Counted from the stretch's first letter, positions 8,474 to 16,846 are shown. The stretch is DNA of 64,000 nt from Mycobacterium sp. MS1601 (GCF_001984215.1 NZ_CP019420.1:3410001-3474000), one strand, 5' to 3'. The notes: generated from the sequence alone by a model not told the origin. Numbers and translations: made by a program.

Positions 8474-9678
8474 TGGCTGCGCCGCTGCTGCTCCGCGGTG
8501 TGGACCGGGCGGCGTTCGCCGTCGCTCTGGTGGCGCGGTTGCGAGCCGCTGGTGTGATGGTGCCACCCGGTGGCCCGTCGACACTGGTGCAAGCGCTGGG
8601 GCTGCTGGATCCCACAACGCCCGACCAGATGTACTGGACGGTGCGCCTGACCCTGGTCAGCCGCGCGGACGACCTTCCCGCGTTCGACCAGGTGTTCGCG
8701 GCCGTCTTCAGCGACGCAGTGCTGGGCATGGATCCGCCGAGCTTGAAATCGAACTTGCCGCAACGCGTCTCCGAGGCCGAATCGATGGAGGGCGCCGACA
8801 GCGGTGAGGCGGCAGGCGGTGGACTGCCGTGGTCGACACGTCCGGCCCCGATGCGGGCCGGGGCACCTGCGGACACCGAGCGAGTGGTCCTCGACGTGTT
8901 GCCCAGCCGTCTCGCGGCCCGGGCGGAGGAGCCGTTCGACCAGTTCGACGCCGCGGACCTGCAGCTGATCGGTACGTGGCTGGAACGGGCCAGTGCCACC
9001 TGGCCACGTCGGCGGAGTCTGCGCAACACCGCGGGCTCACGCGGAAGGCGGATCGATCTGCGTCGCACCCTGCGGGCGTCCCGCAGTACCGGCTGGGAAC
9101 CGTTGCGGTTGGCGGTGACCCGCCGAAGGATGCGGCCCCGCCGTGTCGTATTGCTCTGCGATGTCAGCAGATCCATGCAGCCCTACGTGTCGGTCTACCT
9201 GCACCTGATGCGGTCGGCCGCATTGCACGCGGTGGATCTTCGGCCCGAGGTCTTCGCCTGCGGCACCTCTCTGCGCCGGCTGACCCCGGTGCTGGCGCAC
9301 CGCAGCGCCGACGTGGCCCTGGCGCGCGCCAATGCCGCCGTCGTGGACCGGTACGGCGGCACCCACCTGGGCGCGGGTCTGGCGAACCTGCTCGCAGGTG
9401 TGCACGGTGCCGCCCTCCGTGGGGCGGTGGTCGTGATTGCCTCCGATGGTTGGGATTCGGACCCGCCGGAGGTGCTCGAACAGGCCATGGCCAGGCTGTC
9501 GCGACGGGCGGACACGGTGGTGTGGCTCAACCCGAGGGCGGCCGCGGCGGGCTATGTACCGCTGGTGAAGCCCATGGCAGCGGCACTGCCGTACTGCGAT
9601 CTGTTTCTCCCGGCCAACTCGTTGGCCGGGCTGCGTGAACTGGTCGAGGTGCTGTCCGCATACCATCGGACGGCATGA
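8473..9678 (+). CDS. coxE: VWA-domain protein, CoxE-like
   Basis: The 401-residue protein belongs to the CoxE/DUF58-like VWA family. The metal-ion-dependent adhesion motif is DVSRS in VVLLCDVSRSMQPYVSVY (about residues 227-244), followed by YGGTHLGAGLANLL and VVIASDGWDSDPPE. CoxE partners the MoxR ATPase CoxD in building the [CuSMoO2] centre of CO dehydrogenase (established for Oligotropha). It is translationally coupled to coxG upstream and to the flavin oxidoreductase downstream (ATGA overlap). No signal peptide is visible, so it acts in the cytoplasm. Confidence 0.88.
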   Translation: MAAPLLLRGVDRAAFAVALVARLRAAGVMVPPGGPSTLVQALGLLDPTTPDQMYWTVRLTLVSRADDLPAFDQVFAAVFSDAVLGMDPPSLKSNLPQRVSEAESMEGADSGEAAGGGLPWSTRPAPMRAGAPADTERVVLDVLPSRLAARAEEPFDQFDAADLQLIGTWLERASATWPRRRSLRNTAGSRGRRIDLRRTLRASRSTGWEPLRLAVTRRRMRPRRVVLLCDVSRSMQPYVSVYLHLMRSAALHAVDLRPEVFACGTSLRRLTPVLAHRSADVALARANAAVVDRYGGTHLGAGLANLLAGVHGAALRGAVVVIASDGWDSDPPEVLEQAMARLSRRADTVVWLNPRAAAAGYVPLVKPMAAALPYCDLFLPANSLAGLRELVEVLSAYHRTA

Positions 9679-10580
9679 CCGAAGGCTCGCGTGCGCGGAT
9701 CGACTTTCCTTCCCGGATCGGTGTTTGGTGGGCCAGCGACACCTGGCCTATCACCGCGGCGCAGGAGGTGGCCCGCGACATCGAGGAGCTTGGTTTCGGG
9801 TCGCTGTTCCTGCCGGAGACCGTGGCCAAGGAGTGCCTCACCCAGTCGGCGGCGTTTCTGGCTGCCACCGAAAGGCTGGTGATCGGCACCGGCATCGCCA
9901 ACATCCATGTACGACTGCCGTCTGCGGCCGAATCGGGTGGCCGCACGCTGACAGCGCAGTATCCCGGCCGGTTTGTGCTGGGCCTCGGCGTCAGCCACGG
10001 GCCCCTGGTCGAGCGCGGCATGGGCGGTACCTACACCAAACCTCTGGCCACCATGCGTGGTTACCTCGAGCGGATGGCCGCCCTGCCGGAACAGATCGAG
10101 CCGGGTTCCGGGCGTCCCGTCCGGCTGCTCGCCGCGCTGGGCCCCAAGATGATCGAACTGTCCGGTGAGCTCGCCGACGGTGCCCACCCGTATCTGGTGC
10201 TGCCCGAGCAGACGGCCACCACTCGGTCCATCCTCGGGCCCGACAAGTGGATCGTCTCCGAACAGGCGGTGGTGGTCGGCGGTACCGAGGAACAGCAGCT
10301 GCGGTACGCCCATGCGCACCTCAACGTCTACAGCGGGCTGCCCAACTACCGGAATTCTTGGCTCCGGCAGGGTTTCGACGAGTCCGATCTGGTGCGCGGT
10401 GGCTCGGACCGGCTGGCTCGTGCCGTCGTCGGCATCGGTTCGGTGCAGGACGCGGCGGCCAAGGTGACCGCGCATCTGGACGCGGGGGCCGACCACGTCG
10501 TGGTCCAGGTGCTCGGGGAGAGCCCGACGGACGACCCGCGGGAGGCGCTCAAGCAGCTCGCCGAGGAGCTGCCGCTCTAG
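9675..10580 (+). CDS. LLM-class F420-dependent oxidoreductase coupled to the cox operon
   Basis: The 301-residue protein has the luciferase-like monooxygenase TIM-barrel signature: IGVWWASDTWPITAAQEVARDIEELGFGSLFLPE at the start, then TGIANIHVRLP and PGRFVLGLGVSHGPLVERGMGG. It resembles the mycobacterial F420-dependent LLM subfamilies; the substrate is unknown. The ATG overlaps the coxE stop by 4 bp, so it appears to be the last gene of the CODH operon, although it has no established role in CO oxidation. It could equally be a passenger gene. The F420 preference is a family inference and FMN use is possible. Confidence 0.8.
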   Translation: MTEGSRARIDFPSRIGVWWASDTWPITAAQEVARDIEELGFGSLFLPETVAKECLTQSAAFLAATERLVIGTGIANIHVRLPSAAESGGRTLTAQYPGRFVLGLGVSHGPLVERGMGGTYTKPLATMRGYLERMAALPEQIEPGSGRPVRLLAALGPKMIELSGELADGAHPYLVLPEQTATTRSILGPDKWIVSEQAVVVGGTEEQQLRYAHAHLNVYSGLPNYRNSWLRQGFDESDLVRGGSDRLARAVVGIGSVQDAAAKVTAHLDAGADHVVVQVLGESPTDDPREALKQLAEELPL

Positions 10581-10667
10581 CGTCGGGCGCCGAGGCGTCC
10601 CTCCCGCGGCCTTCGAGCGGTCGGGTAGGTGAGCCGGCGCCGGCCATCGAGTGCAGGTCCGTGTTCT

Positions 10668-11516
10668 TCACAGGAACGCGTCGCGGCGGCGTCCCACCCA
10701 GTCGTGAAAAGTCATGGGTGCACGGCCGGTGATCTCCCGTACCGCCGGGGTGACGACGGCGTCCTCGTTGACCTCGAATGCCCACTGGCTCATGAGGAGA
10801 TCGAGGTACTGCGGCGGCAGTACCCGCCCGTAGAGTGCCCGGGCCTGGGCATCCGACAGCACGGTGATGTCGATTGTCTCGCCGATGACCTCGCTGATCA
10901 CGCTCACCTGAGCCCGCATCGTCAACGATTCGGGCCCGGTGAGGACGATCTTCTCGCCGTCGAGCTCTGCGGAGGTGAGTGCGTGCACCGCGACGGCGGC
11001 GATGTCCTCATCGGCGATGGGCGCCTGATGGGACTCCGGGAACGGTAGACCGACGGTGCGGTGCTCACGAATCTGACTGGCCCAGAAGCGGATCGCGTTG
11101 CGCGCGAATGCGCCGGGGCGCAGGCACACGGTGGTGAAGCCGGCGTCGATGACCGCGTTCTCCACTGTTAAATGCCGCTGCTTGTTGTACTCGACGAACG
11201 GCTCGGTGCGCGTGGTGTCGATTGTGGACAGCACGACGACCTTGTCGACACCTGCGGCCTTCATCTCCTCGACGAGTCCCGGCAGAGCATCCGGGTGCGC
11301 GAAGCTGAACAGGAATACGGCGTCGACGCCCTCGAGGGCGGGTTTAATCGTGTGCGGTTGATCGAGGTCGCTGGGCACCGTCTGTAGCCGTGGCCACCGT
11401 CGGGGGTCGGGCCGCCGGCACGTCGCACGCACCTGAACTCCGGTGTCGCGCAGCTCTTCGATGATGCTGGAGCCCACGCCGCCGCTGGCTCCGGTTACCA
11501 GTATCCGCATCGTCAT
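10668..11516 (-). CDS. NmrA-like NAD(P)-binding reductase
   Basis: The 282-residue protein begins ILVTGASGGVGSSIIEELRD, the glycine-rich NAD(P)-binding motif of atypical short-chain dehydrogenases. VDAVFLFSFAHPDALPGLVE and a long C-terminal substrate-binding half follow. Absence of a clear YxxxK pair suggests an NmrA/HSCARG-type quinone reductase or redox sensor instead of a classical SDR. It is transcribed away from a LysR gene whose box lies between them, so it is the probable target of that regulator. The pair is flanked by core genes and looks like an accessory insertion. Confidence 0.8.
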   Translation of the reverse strand: MTMRILVTGASGGVGSSIIEELRDTGVQVRATCRRPDPRRWPRLQTVPSDLDQPHTIKPALEGVDAVFLFSFAHPDALPGLVEEMKAAGVDKVVVLSTIDTTRTEPFVEYNKQRHLTVENAVIDAGFTTVCLRPGAFARNAIRFWASQIREHRTVGLPFPESHQAPIADEDIAAVAVHALTSAELDGEKIVLTGPESLTMRAQVSVISEVIGETIDITVLSDAQARALYGRVLPPQYLDLLMSQWAFEVNEDAVVTPAVREITGRAPMTFHDWVGRRRDAFL

Positions 11517-11530
11517 GTCCTTTTCCTTCG

Positions 11531-11542
11531 GTCGAATTCGAC
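11531..11542. promoter_or_regulatory. 12-bp perfect palindrome in the LysR/NmrA intergenic region
   Basis: GTCGAATTCGAC is a perfect palindrome 15 bp upstream of the NmrA-like gene start, in the position expected for an operator or an activator site. It differs in sequence from the LysR-type box nearby, so the two may be distinct sites. The binding protein is not known. Confidence 0.4.
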
Positions 11543-11577
11543 TTTAGGATTCGGGAACTATCAGCACCAATCATCTT

Positions 11578-11590
11578 TCGCAATATGCGA
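11578..11590. promoter_or_regulatory. LysR box (T-N11-A palindrome)
   Basis: TCGCA-ATA-TGCGA is a perfect 5+3+5 palindrome and fits the T-N11-A consensus of LysR-type regulators exactly. It ends 10 bp before the ATG of the LysR gene at 11601 and faces the divergent NmrA-like gene. This is the classical position for autorepression combined with activation of the neighbour. Confidence 0.6.
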
Positions 11591-11600
11591 CATTCATTGG

Positions 11601-12512
11601 ATGAATCTTTCGGGTGTGGATCTCAACCTCCTCGTGGTGCTGCAGGCGGTGCTGCAGGAGCGCAGTGCCACCAAGGCCGCCGCGCGGCTCCATCTCACCC
11701 AGCCCGCAGTGTCGAATGCGCTGGCGCGCCTGCGTGTGCTCTTGGGTGACCCGCTGTTCGTGCGCGCAGGTCGCGGCCTGAGCCCCACCCCCGCCGCGCT
11801 GGCCGTGCAACCGCGACTGGAGCAAGCACTTCGACTCCTGGAGGAGGTGGTGCAGGATCTCGACGACTTCGACATGTCGACCACCACCCGTGAGTGGGTT
11901 GTCGCCTTCGCCGATCTCTACGGTCCACTGGTACTGCCCGAACTCGACCGCAGGCTGCAACAACAGGCTCCCCGGTCCAGCGTCCGGGTCGTCGCGCTGG
12001 ACCGCATCAGCGTCGCTGACGCCCTGGCCACCGGTGAAGTCGACGTGTACTTGGGCATTCCCACCACAACACCGCCGGCGTGGTGCTCGGAACCGGCGTA
12101 CACCGACGACCTCGTCGGCGTGATCGCCACCCACCACCCTGAGGCCGGCAGCGCCATGACACTCGACCGGTTTGTCGATCTACCCCACGCGCACGTTCGC
12201 ATCAGTCCGGGGCGAGGCCGCGAGGTCGACGATGCGTTGGCTCGGCTCGGGCACAGTCGGCGCATCCGTCTCACGGTGTCGCACTACAGCTCGCTGTTTC
12301 CCGTGGTCGAGAACGGTCACTGCATCGCCGTCGCGCCTCGGCGACTGGCTCGGCACTACGCACGCCGGTCGGCAATCACCCTCTTCGAGTTGCCGCTGGA
12401 GTTGCCGACCTACGACGTTCGGCTGTTCTGGCATGTCCGAGTGGACGGCGACCCAGGCGTTGCCGCCCTGCGCGAAATTCTCCGCGAGATCGTTCACGCC
12501 GACGCCGCGTGA
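11601..12512 (+). CDS. LysR-family regulator (NodD/NahR-like)
   Basis: The 303-residue protein opens MNLSGVDLNLLVVLQAVLQE, followed by RSATKAAARLHLTQPAVSNA and LGDPLFVRAGRGLSPTPAAL, an intact winged HTH. The effector domain runs from about residue 90 to the end. The MNLSGVDLNLL opening is typical of the NodD/NahR/LinR branch, whose members respond to small aromatic or phenolic inducers. It is divergent from the NmrA-like reductase with a T-N11-A box between them. The inducer is unknown. Confidence 0.88.
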   Translation: MNLSGVDLNLLVVLQAVLQERSATKAAARLHLTQPAVSNALARLRVLLGDPLFVRAGRGLSPTPAALAVQPRLEQALRLLEEVVQDLDDFDMSTTTREWVVAFADLYGPLVLPELDRRLQQQAPRSSVRVVALDRISVADALATGEVDVYLGIPTTTPPAWCSEPAYTDDLVGVIATHHPEAGSAMTLDRFVDLPHAHVRISPGRGREVDDALARLGHSRRIRLTVSHYSSLFPVVENGHCIAVAPRRLARHYARRSAITLFELPLELPTYDVRLFWHVRVDGDPGVAALREILREIVHADAA

Positions 12513-12527
12513 ACCTCGCCAACGGGC

Positions 12528-13220
12528 TCAGGGCTGCTCGGGAGCGGGCGTGCCCTTGGACCGGCCGCGGGAGCGTTTCACGACCTCGAGGACGATCGGG
12601 ATGATCGAGATCAGCACGATGGCGATGAAGATCATGTCGACGTTGTCGCGGATGACGGCGATCTGGCCGAGCAGGTAGCCCAGCAGGGTCAGGCCGGCAC
12701 CCCAGATGACGCCGCCGAGGATGTTCCACTTGATGAACGTGGAGTACCTCATGTTCGCCGCACCCGCCACCAGTGGGGCGTAGGTCCGCACGATCGGTAC
12801 GAACCGGGCCAGGAAGATCATCGCCGGACCATGCCGCTCGAAGAAGTCGTGCGCTTCGTCGATGTAGCTCTTCTTGAAGAGCTTGGCGTCCTCCTTGAAC
12901 AGCCGCTCGCCACCGTTCTTGCCGATCCAGTAGCCCACCTGGTCACCCAGCACGGCGGCGATCGGGATGGTCAGCATCAGCACCCACAGCGGCGCGAACG
13001 CCGGAACTTCCTCCGATCCGCCAGCGGCCACCAGACCCGCGGTGAACAGCAGCGAGTCGCCCGGCAGCAGCGGGAACAGCAGGCCCGATTCGATGAACAC
13101 CACCAGCAGCAGGCCGGCCAAGGTCCAGCTACCGAATGAGTTCAGCAGCGTCACTGGCTCCAGAAACCCTGGTAGGAGTGCCAAGTGGGTCACGGTTTCG
13201 GCGGAGGCCAGGGCGGTCAC
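12528..13220 (-). CDS. DedA-family membrane protein
   Basis: The 230-residue integral membrane protein has the DedA/SNARE-associated fold: FIESGLLFPLLPGDSLLFTAG near residue 43, GDQVGYWIGKNGGERLF at about 92, and a re-entrant segment FFERHGPAMIFLARFVPIVRTYAPLVAG with the conserved Arg residues. DedA proteins act in lipid flipping and membrane homeostasis. The Lys/Arg-rich C-terminal tail (KRSRGRSKG) is cytoplasmic. It is divergent from fba across 196 bp, the same pairing as Rv0364/fba in M. tuberculosis. Confidence 0.92.
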   Translation of the reverse strand: MTALASAETVTHLALLPGFLEPVTLLNSFGSWTLAGLLLVVFIESGLLFPLLPGDSLLFTAGLVAAGGSEEVPAFAPLWVLMLTIPIAAVLGDQVGYWIGKNGGERLFKEDAKLFKKSYIDEAHDFFERHGPAMIFLARFVPIVRTYAPLVAGAANMRYSTFIKWNILGGVIWGAGLTLLGYLLGQIAVIRDNVDMIFIAIVLISIIPIVLEVVKRSRGRSKGTPAPEQP

Positions 13221-13416
13221 GGCGACCAGCGTACCGGCGAGGACTGTCAGTCCGGTCGATGCCGGCGTGGGGCACCCCCAGCGGAGCGAGGGGCGGACGA
13301 GCCGGGGAGAGAGGGCCGGACTGCGAAGGTCTTGACCCGGTCCGCGCTGCCGGCCGGGAACTCTTCTTGAGATACTGCAGGCACGCCGACGTCACGCCAG
13401 CCAGGAGGAGCACGCC

Positions 13417-14451
13417 ATGCCGATCGCAACGCCCGAGGTCTACGCCGAGATGCTGAGCCGCGCGAAGGAGAACTCCTACGCATTCCCGGCCATCAACTGC
13501 GTCGGCTCGGAGTCCATCAACGCCGCATTGAAGGGTTTTGCCGACGCAGGCAGCGACGGCATCATCCAGTTCTCGACCGGTGGGGCCGAATTCGGGTCCG
13601 GCCTGGGCGTCAAGGACATGGTGACCGGAGCGGTGGCACTGGCTGAGTTCGCACACGTCGTCGCCGCGAAGTACCCGGTGACCGTGGCGCTGCACACCGA
13701 CCACTGCCCCAAGGACAAGCTCGACACGTACGTGCGTCCGCTGCTCGCCATCTCCGCCGAGCGCGTCGCCAAGGGCGGCAATCCGCTGTTCCAGTCGCAC
13801 ATGTGGGACGGCTCGGCGGTGCCGATCGACGAGAACCTCGAGATCGCCAAGGAGCTGTTGAAGCTGTCGGCGGAGGCCAAGATCATCCTCGAGATCGAGA
13901 TCGGCGTGGTCGGCGGCGAAGAGGACGGCGTTGAGGCCGAGATCAACGACAAGCTGTACACCACTCCCGAGGACTTCGAGAAGACCATCGACGCGCTCGG
14001 GGTCGGTGAGCACGGCAAGTACCTGCTGGCGGCCACATTCGGCAACGTGCACGGTGTCTACAAGCCGGGCAACGTGAAGCTGCGCCCCGATGTGCTGGAC
14101 CAGGGGCAGAAGGTGGCCGTCGCCAAGCTCGGGCTGGCCGAGGGCTCAAAGCCGTTCGACTTCGTGTTCCACGGTGGCTCCGGCTCGCTGAAGTCCGAGA
14201 TCGAGGACTCGCTGCGCTTCGGTGTGGTGAAGATGAACGTCGACACCGACACCCAGTACGCGTTCACCCGCCCGCTGGCCGGGCATATGTTCACCAACTA
14301 CGACGGTGTGCTCAAGATCGACGGCGAGGTCGGCAACAAGAAGGTCTACGACCCGCGCAGCTACCTCAAGAAGGCCGAGGCGTCGATGTCCGAGCGTGTC
14401 GTCGAGGCCTGCAACGACCTGCACAGCGCCGGCAAGAGCGTCAGCGCCTAG
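13417..14451 (+). CDS. fba: Class II fructose-1,6-bisphosphate aldolase
   Basis: The 344-residue enzyme, exactly the length of M. tuberculosis Fba, is a zinc-dependent aldolase that cleaves fructose-1,6-bisphosphate to glyceraldehyde-3-phosphate and dihydroxyacetone phosphate in glycolysis, and makes it in gluconeogenesis. VALHTDHCPKDKLDTY carries the catalytic Asp and a zinc-binding His. EIEIGVVGGEEDG, NVHGVYKPGNVKL and VFHGGSGS supply further metal and phosphate ligands. A strong ribosome binding site (AGGAGGAG) lies 8 bp before the ATG. The 18-bp inverted repeat after the stop probably ends transcription. Confidence 0.97.
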   Translation: MPIATPEVYAEMLSRAKENSYAFPAINCVGSESINAALKGFADAGSDGIIQFSTGGAEFGSGLGVKDMVTGAVALAEFAHVVAAKYPVTVALHTDHCPKDKLDTYVRPLLAISAERVAKGGNPLFQSHMWDGSAVPIDENLEIAKELLKLSAEAKIILEIEIGVVGGEEDGVEAEINDKLYTTPEDFEKTIDALGVGEHGKYLLAATFGNVHGVYKPGNVKLRPDVLDQGQKVAVAKLGLAEGSKPFDFVFHGGSGSLKSEIEDSLRFGVVKMNVDTDTQYAFTRPLAGHMFTNYDGVLKIDGEVGNKKVYDPRSYLKKAEASMSERVVEACNDLHSAGKSVSA

Positions 14452-14452
14452 G

Positions 14453-14501
14453 GATTTCGGCGTGATTCCGGTCGCTGAGCGGTCGGAATCACGCCGAAAT
14501 C
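14453..14501. terminator. 18-bp perfect inverted repeat between convergent genes
   Basis: Arms 14453-14470 (GATTTCGGCGTGATTCCG) and 14484-14501 are perfectly complementary around a 13-nt loop. The element starts 1 bp after the fba stop and ends 7 bp before the stop of the convergent membrane-protein gene. It has no U-tract, as is common for mycobacterial terminators. It could serve both strands. Confidence 0.7.
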
Positions 14502-14508
14502 GCGGGAA

Positions 14509-15297
14509 CTACTGGGGTGACTGGCAGATCTTCCAGCTGTTGTCCCGGAACTCCAGATCGAAGCTGCGAGTCGAGCGGGTCGACGGGTCGAACGCCATGA
14601 ACGAGGTGACGTTGGCTTCGGCATGATCGCCGTTGACCACCACCTGATCGATGCTCGCCACCACCGGGTATTGCTTGGCCGCGGCCACCCGGGAGTGGGT
14701 GTCTTTCCACTGCCGGTCGTCGTACTTGATGTAGCTCTCCGCTGTGGAACCGCAGGTGACGCTGCGCAGAGTCGCCAAATCGCCGTTCTGGATCGCGGTG
14801 TCGAAGCTCTGGATGGTCTCGCGGACCTTGTCCTCCTGCGAGGCCACCGGCTCCTCACTGCGGGTCAGCAGCACCGTGGCGAGGATCGCGATGGCGGCCA
14901 GAGCGGCGATCACCAGGATCACCGCGATGACCCAACCCCAGCTGCGCCGGCGGCCCGGGATCTTGGGCACCTCGGTGCGCGGTGGGATGGTCTGCGGACC
15001 GGCAGGTCGCGGCGCGCCTTGCACGGCGAAGGCCGGGTCGGTCGGTGGGGCGAAGACCTCGGTGGCCGGCTCATCCGGCGTGCGACCGATGATCTGCGTG
15101 GACCCCGCGTCCATGCCCGACGGTGCGGTGTAGCGGCGTTCACCTGGGGTGATGGCCGGCTCGGTCTGCTGGTCGCCGGTCTGATCGGCGGCGGCGAACA
15201 CCTCGGTGGCCGGCTCGTCGTGGGCCTGTGTGGTCTCGGTGTCAGCCTCGGATCCAGTTCCGGAAGCGTCCTGGTCCGGCCCAGAGGGGTCTGACAT
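14509..15297 (-). CDS. Single-pass membrane protein with acidic cytoplasmic N-terminus (Rv0361-like)
   Basis: The 262-residue protein has a long disordered acidic N-terminal half (MSDPSGPDQDASGTGSEADT; the element PATEVFA occurs twice, about 40 residues apart). One transmembrane helix follows (GWVIAVILVIAALAAIAILATVLL). The roughly 110-residue external domain ends DNSWKICQSPQ and has one conserved Cys early (SVTCG). This NTF2-like/DUF4878-type architecture is common beside mycobacterial cell-envelope genes; function is unknown. The start is the ATG at 15297, preceded by GGGAGGA; a longer in-frame start is rejected. Position matches Rv0361 next to fba. A smaller protein with a similar C-terminus lies at 41537-41989. 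Confidence 0.8.
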   Translation of the reverse strand: MSDPSGPDQDASGTGSEADTETTQAHDEPATEVFAAADQTGDQQTEPAITPGERRYTAPSGMDAGSTQIIGRTPDEPATEVFAPPTDPAFAVQGAPRPAGPQTIPPRTEVPKIPGRRRSWGWVIAVILVIAALAAIAILATVLLTRSEEPVASQEDKVRETIQSFDTAIQNGDLATLRSVTCGSTAESYIKYDDRQWKDTHSRVAAAKQYPVVASIDQVVVNGDHAEANVTSFMAFDPSTRSTRSFDLEFRDNSWKICQSPQ

Positions 15298-15393
15298 GGA
15301 TCTAGGGTCCTCCCGTGCTGGCTGCATGACTGTGGTTCGAGACTAGTGCCACCGGCGCGTGCCCACTCCCACCCGCACGGCACAATAGTCGCC

Positions 15394-15810
15394 ATGACGC
15401 GCATGGGTGATCTTCTGGGTCCGGAACCGGTGCTTCTGCCAGGTGACATCGAGGCGGAAGGTGATCTTGCGGCCGGCGAGAATCCGGCGATCGTGGCGGC
15501 GGCGCACCCGTCGGCCTCGGTGGCCTGGGCGACGCTGGCGGAGCAGGCACTCGACGAGGACAAGGCCGTCACCGCTTACGCCTACGCACGGACCGGCTAT
15601 CACCGCGGTCTTGATCAGCTGCGGCGCAACGGCTGGAAGGGGTTCGGTCCGGTGCCGTTTGCGCACGAGCCGAACCAGGGCTTCCTGCGTTGTGTGGCTG
15701 CGCTGGCGCGGGCCGCGGATGCGATCGGCGAGACCCCCGAGTACGCACGGTGCCTCGATTTGCTCGACGATTGTGATCCGCGGGCGCGCGGGGAGCTCGG
15801 TCTGGCCTGA
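15394..15810 (+). CDS. DUF3151 conserved protein (Rv0360c-like)
   Basis: The 138-residue soluble protein begins MTRMGDLLGPEPVLLPGD and contains ALDEDKAVTAYAYARTGYHRGLDQLRRNGWKG, FGPVPFAHEPNQGFLRCV and EYARCLDLLDDCDP, which I recognise as the actinobacterial DUF3151 family. Function is unknown. It is divergent from the membrane-protein gene. ATG 15394 is preferred; ATG 15403, three codons on, is an alternative. Confidence 0.82.
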   Translation: MTRMGDLLGPEPVLLPGDIEAEGDLAAGENPAIVAAAHPSASVAWATLAEQALDEDKAVTAYAYARTGYHRGLDQLRRNGWKGFGPVPFAHEPNQGFLRCVAALARAADAIGETPEYARCLDLLDDCDPRARGELGLA

Positions 15811-15824
15811 TCGCCGCGAGAACA

Positions 15825-15849
15825 CACGCCGCGGTTGTGCACCGGCGTG
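15825..15849. terminator. Short inverted repeat between convergent genes
   Basis: CACGCCG (15825-15831) pairs perfectly with CGGCGTG (15843-15849) around an 11-nt loop. It sits in the 56-bp gap between the DUF3151 gene and the convergent CDF exporter gene. It is a plausible terminator but weaker than the element at 14453. Confidence 0.45.
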
Positions 15850-15866
15850 AGTTGGTCAGACGGGTA

Positions 15867-16781
15867 CTAGTGGCTGTGCCCGTGGTGTTCGGGTTCGGGG
15901 CTGCCGCAGTCATTGGTGCAGCCGGGCGGCTCCACCTGGACGGTGGCGTGTGCCAGGCCGCGGGCGGTCATCACTGCCCTGGCGGCGCCCAGCACTCGCG
16001 CTGAGTCTTCGGTGCTGGTCAGATGCGCGGTGGCCATGTCCTTGCCGGGCACCAGCGTCCACACGTGCAGATCGTGTACCTCGGTGACGCCGGGGACATC
16101 ACAGAGCGCCTGACGCAGTTCGTCGACGTCGATGTGAGTGGGGGAGCTCTCCGAGAGAATCCGCAGTGCCGCGCGGGCCAGGGCGACGGCCCGGGGCAGC
16201 ACCCACAGGGCGACGAAGACAGCCACCACGATGTCGGCATAGGGCCATCCGGTGGTGACGGTGACGATGCCCGCGATCAGCACGCCGATGCTGCCGACGG
16301 TATCGGCCACCACCTCCATGTAGGCACCCTTGACGGCCAGGCTCTTCTCGGAGTCGCCGCGTAGCAGCACCACCACCGCGGCGTTGGCGATCAACCCGGC
16401 CAGGGCGACCACGATGAGCGGAACGCCGGGCACCTCGGGTGCGTCGCCGAGACGCTCGAAGGCCTCGTAGAGAATGAAGCCTGCGACGCCCATCAACAGG
16501 ACGGCGTTGGCGACGGCGGTGAAGACTTCGGCGCGGTGCCAGCCATAGGTCCGGGCCGCCGAGGCCGATCCGCGCCGGGCCAGCAGAACCGCGGTCAGGC
16601 CCATGAACATCGCCACCAGGTCGGTGAGCATGTGGCCCGCGTCCGCCAGTAGGGCGATCGAGTTGATCATCAACGCTGTCACCAGCTCGACGAGGAAGAA
16701 CACGGTGAGAATCGCGGCTCCGATGAGCATGCGACTGACTCGCGTGTCACCGCCGTGGCTGTGATCGTGACCGGCACCCAT
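15867..16781 (-). CDS. CDF-family divalent cation (probably zinc) exporter
   Basis: The 304-residue protein has a His-rich N-terminus (MGAGHDHSHGG), six predicted membrane helices, and a C-terminal cytoplasmic metal-sensing domain (HIDVDELRQALCDVPGVTEVHDLHVWTLVPGKD) ending in a Cys/His-rich tail (PPGCTNDCGSPEPEHHGHSH). The TM2 transport site reads HMLTD (HxxxD). The TM5 site reads EVVAD, with Glu where zinc transporters such as ZitB have His. From memory a CDF gene in this neighbourhood of M. smegmatis is one of the ZitA/ZitB zinc exporters, which fits. The start is the ATG at 16781, 7 bp downstream of a good -10 box, so the message is probably leaderless. Confidence 0.88.
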   Translation of the reverse strand: MGAGHDHSHGGDTRVSRMLIGAAILTVFFLVELVTALMINSIALLADAGHMLTDLVAMFMGLTAVLLARRGSASAARTYGWHRAEVFTAVANAVLLMGVAGFILYEAFERLGDAPEVPGVPLIVVALAGLIANAAVVVLLRGDSEKSLAVKGAYMEVVADTVGSIGVLIAGIVTVTTGWPYADIVVAVFVALWVLPRAVALARAALRILSESSPTHIDVDELRQALCDVPGVTEVHDLHVWTLVPGKDMATAHLTSTEDSARVLGAARAVMTARGLAHATVQVEPPGCTNDCGSPEPEHHGHSH

Positions 16782-16788
16782 ACCGAGC

Positions 16789-16818
16789 AATATATGCGCA
16801 TCTGTGCATGTGTTGCAA
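16789..16818 (-). promoter_or_regulatory. Promoter of the CDF exporter gene
   Basis: On the minus strand TTGCAA (16818-16813) and TATATT (16794-16789) are 18 bp apart, a good housekeeping-type promoter. The -10 box ends 7 bp before the ATG, so transcription should start at or within a base of the start codon (leaderless). A CATCTG/CAGATG inverted repeat (16799-16804 and 16820-16825) brackets the -35 box and may be an operator. Confidence 0.65.
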
Positions 16819-16846
16819 GCAGATGTGTTCCCGCCATGCGGGAGAA

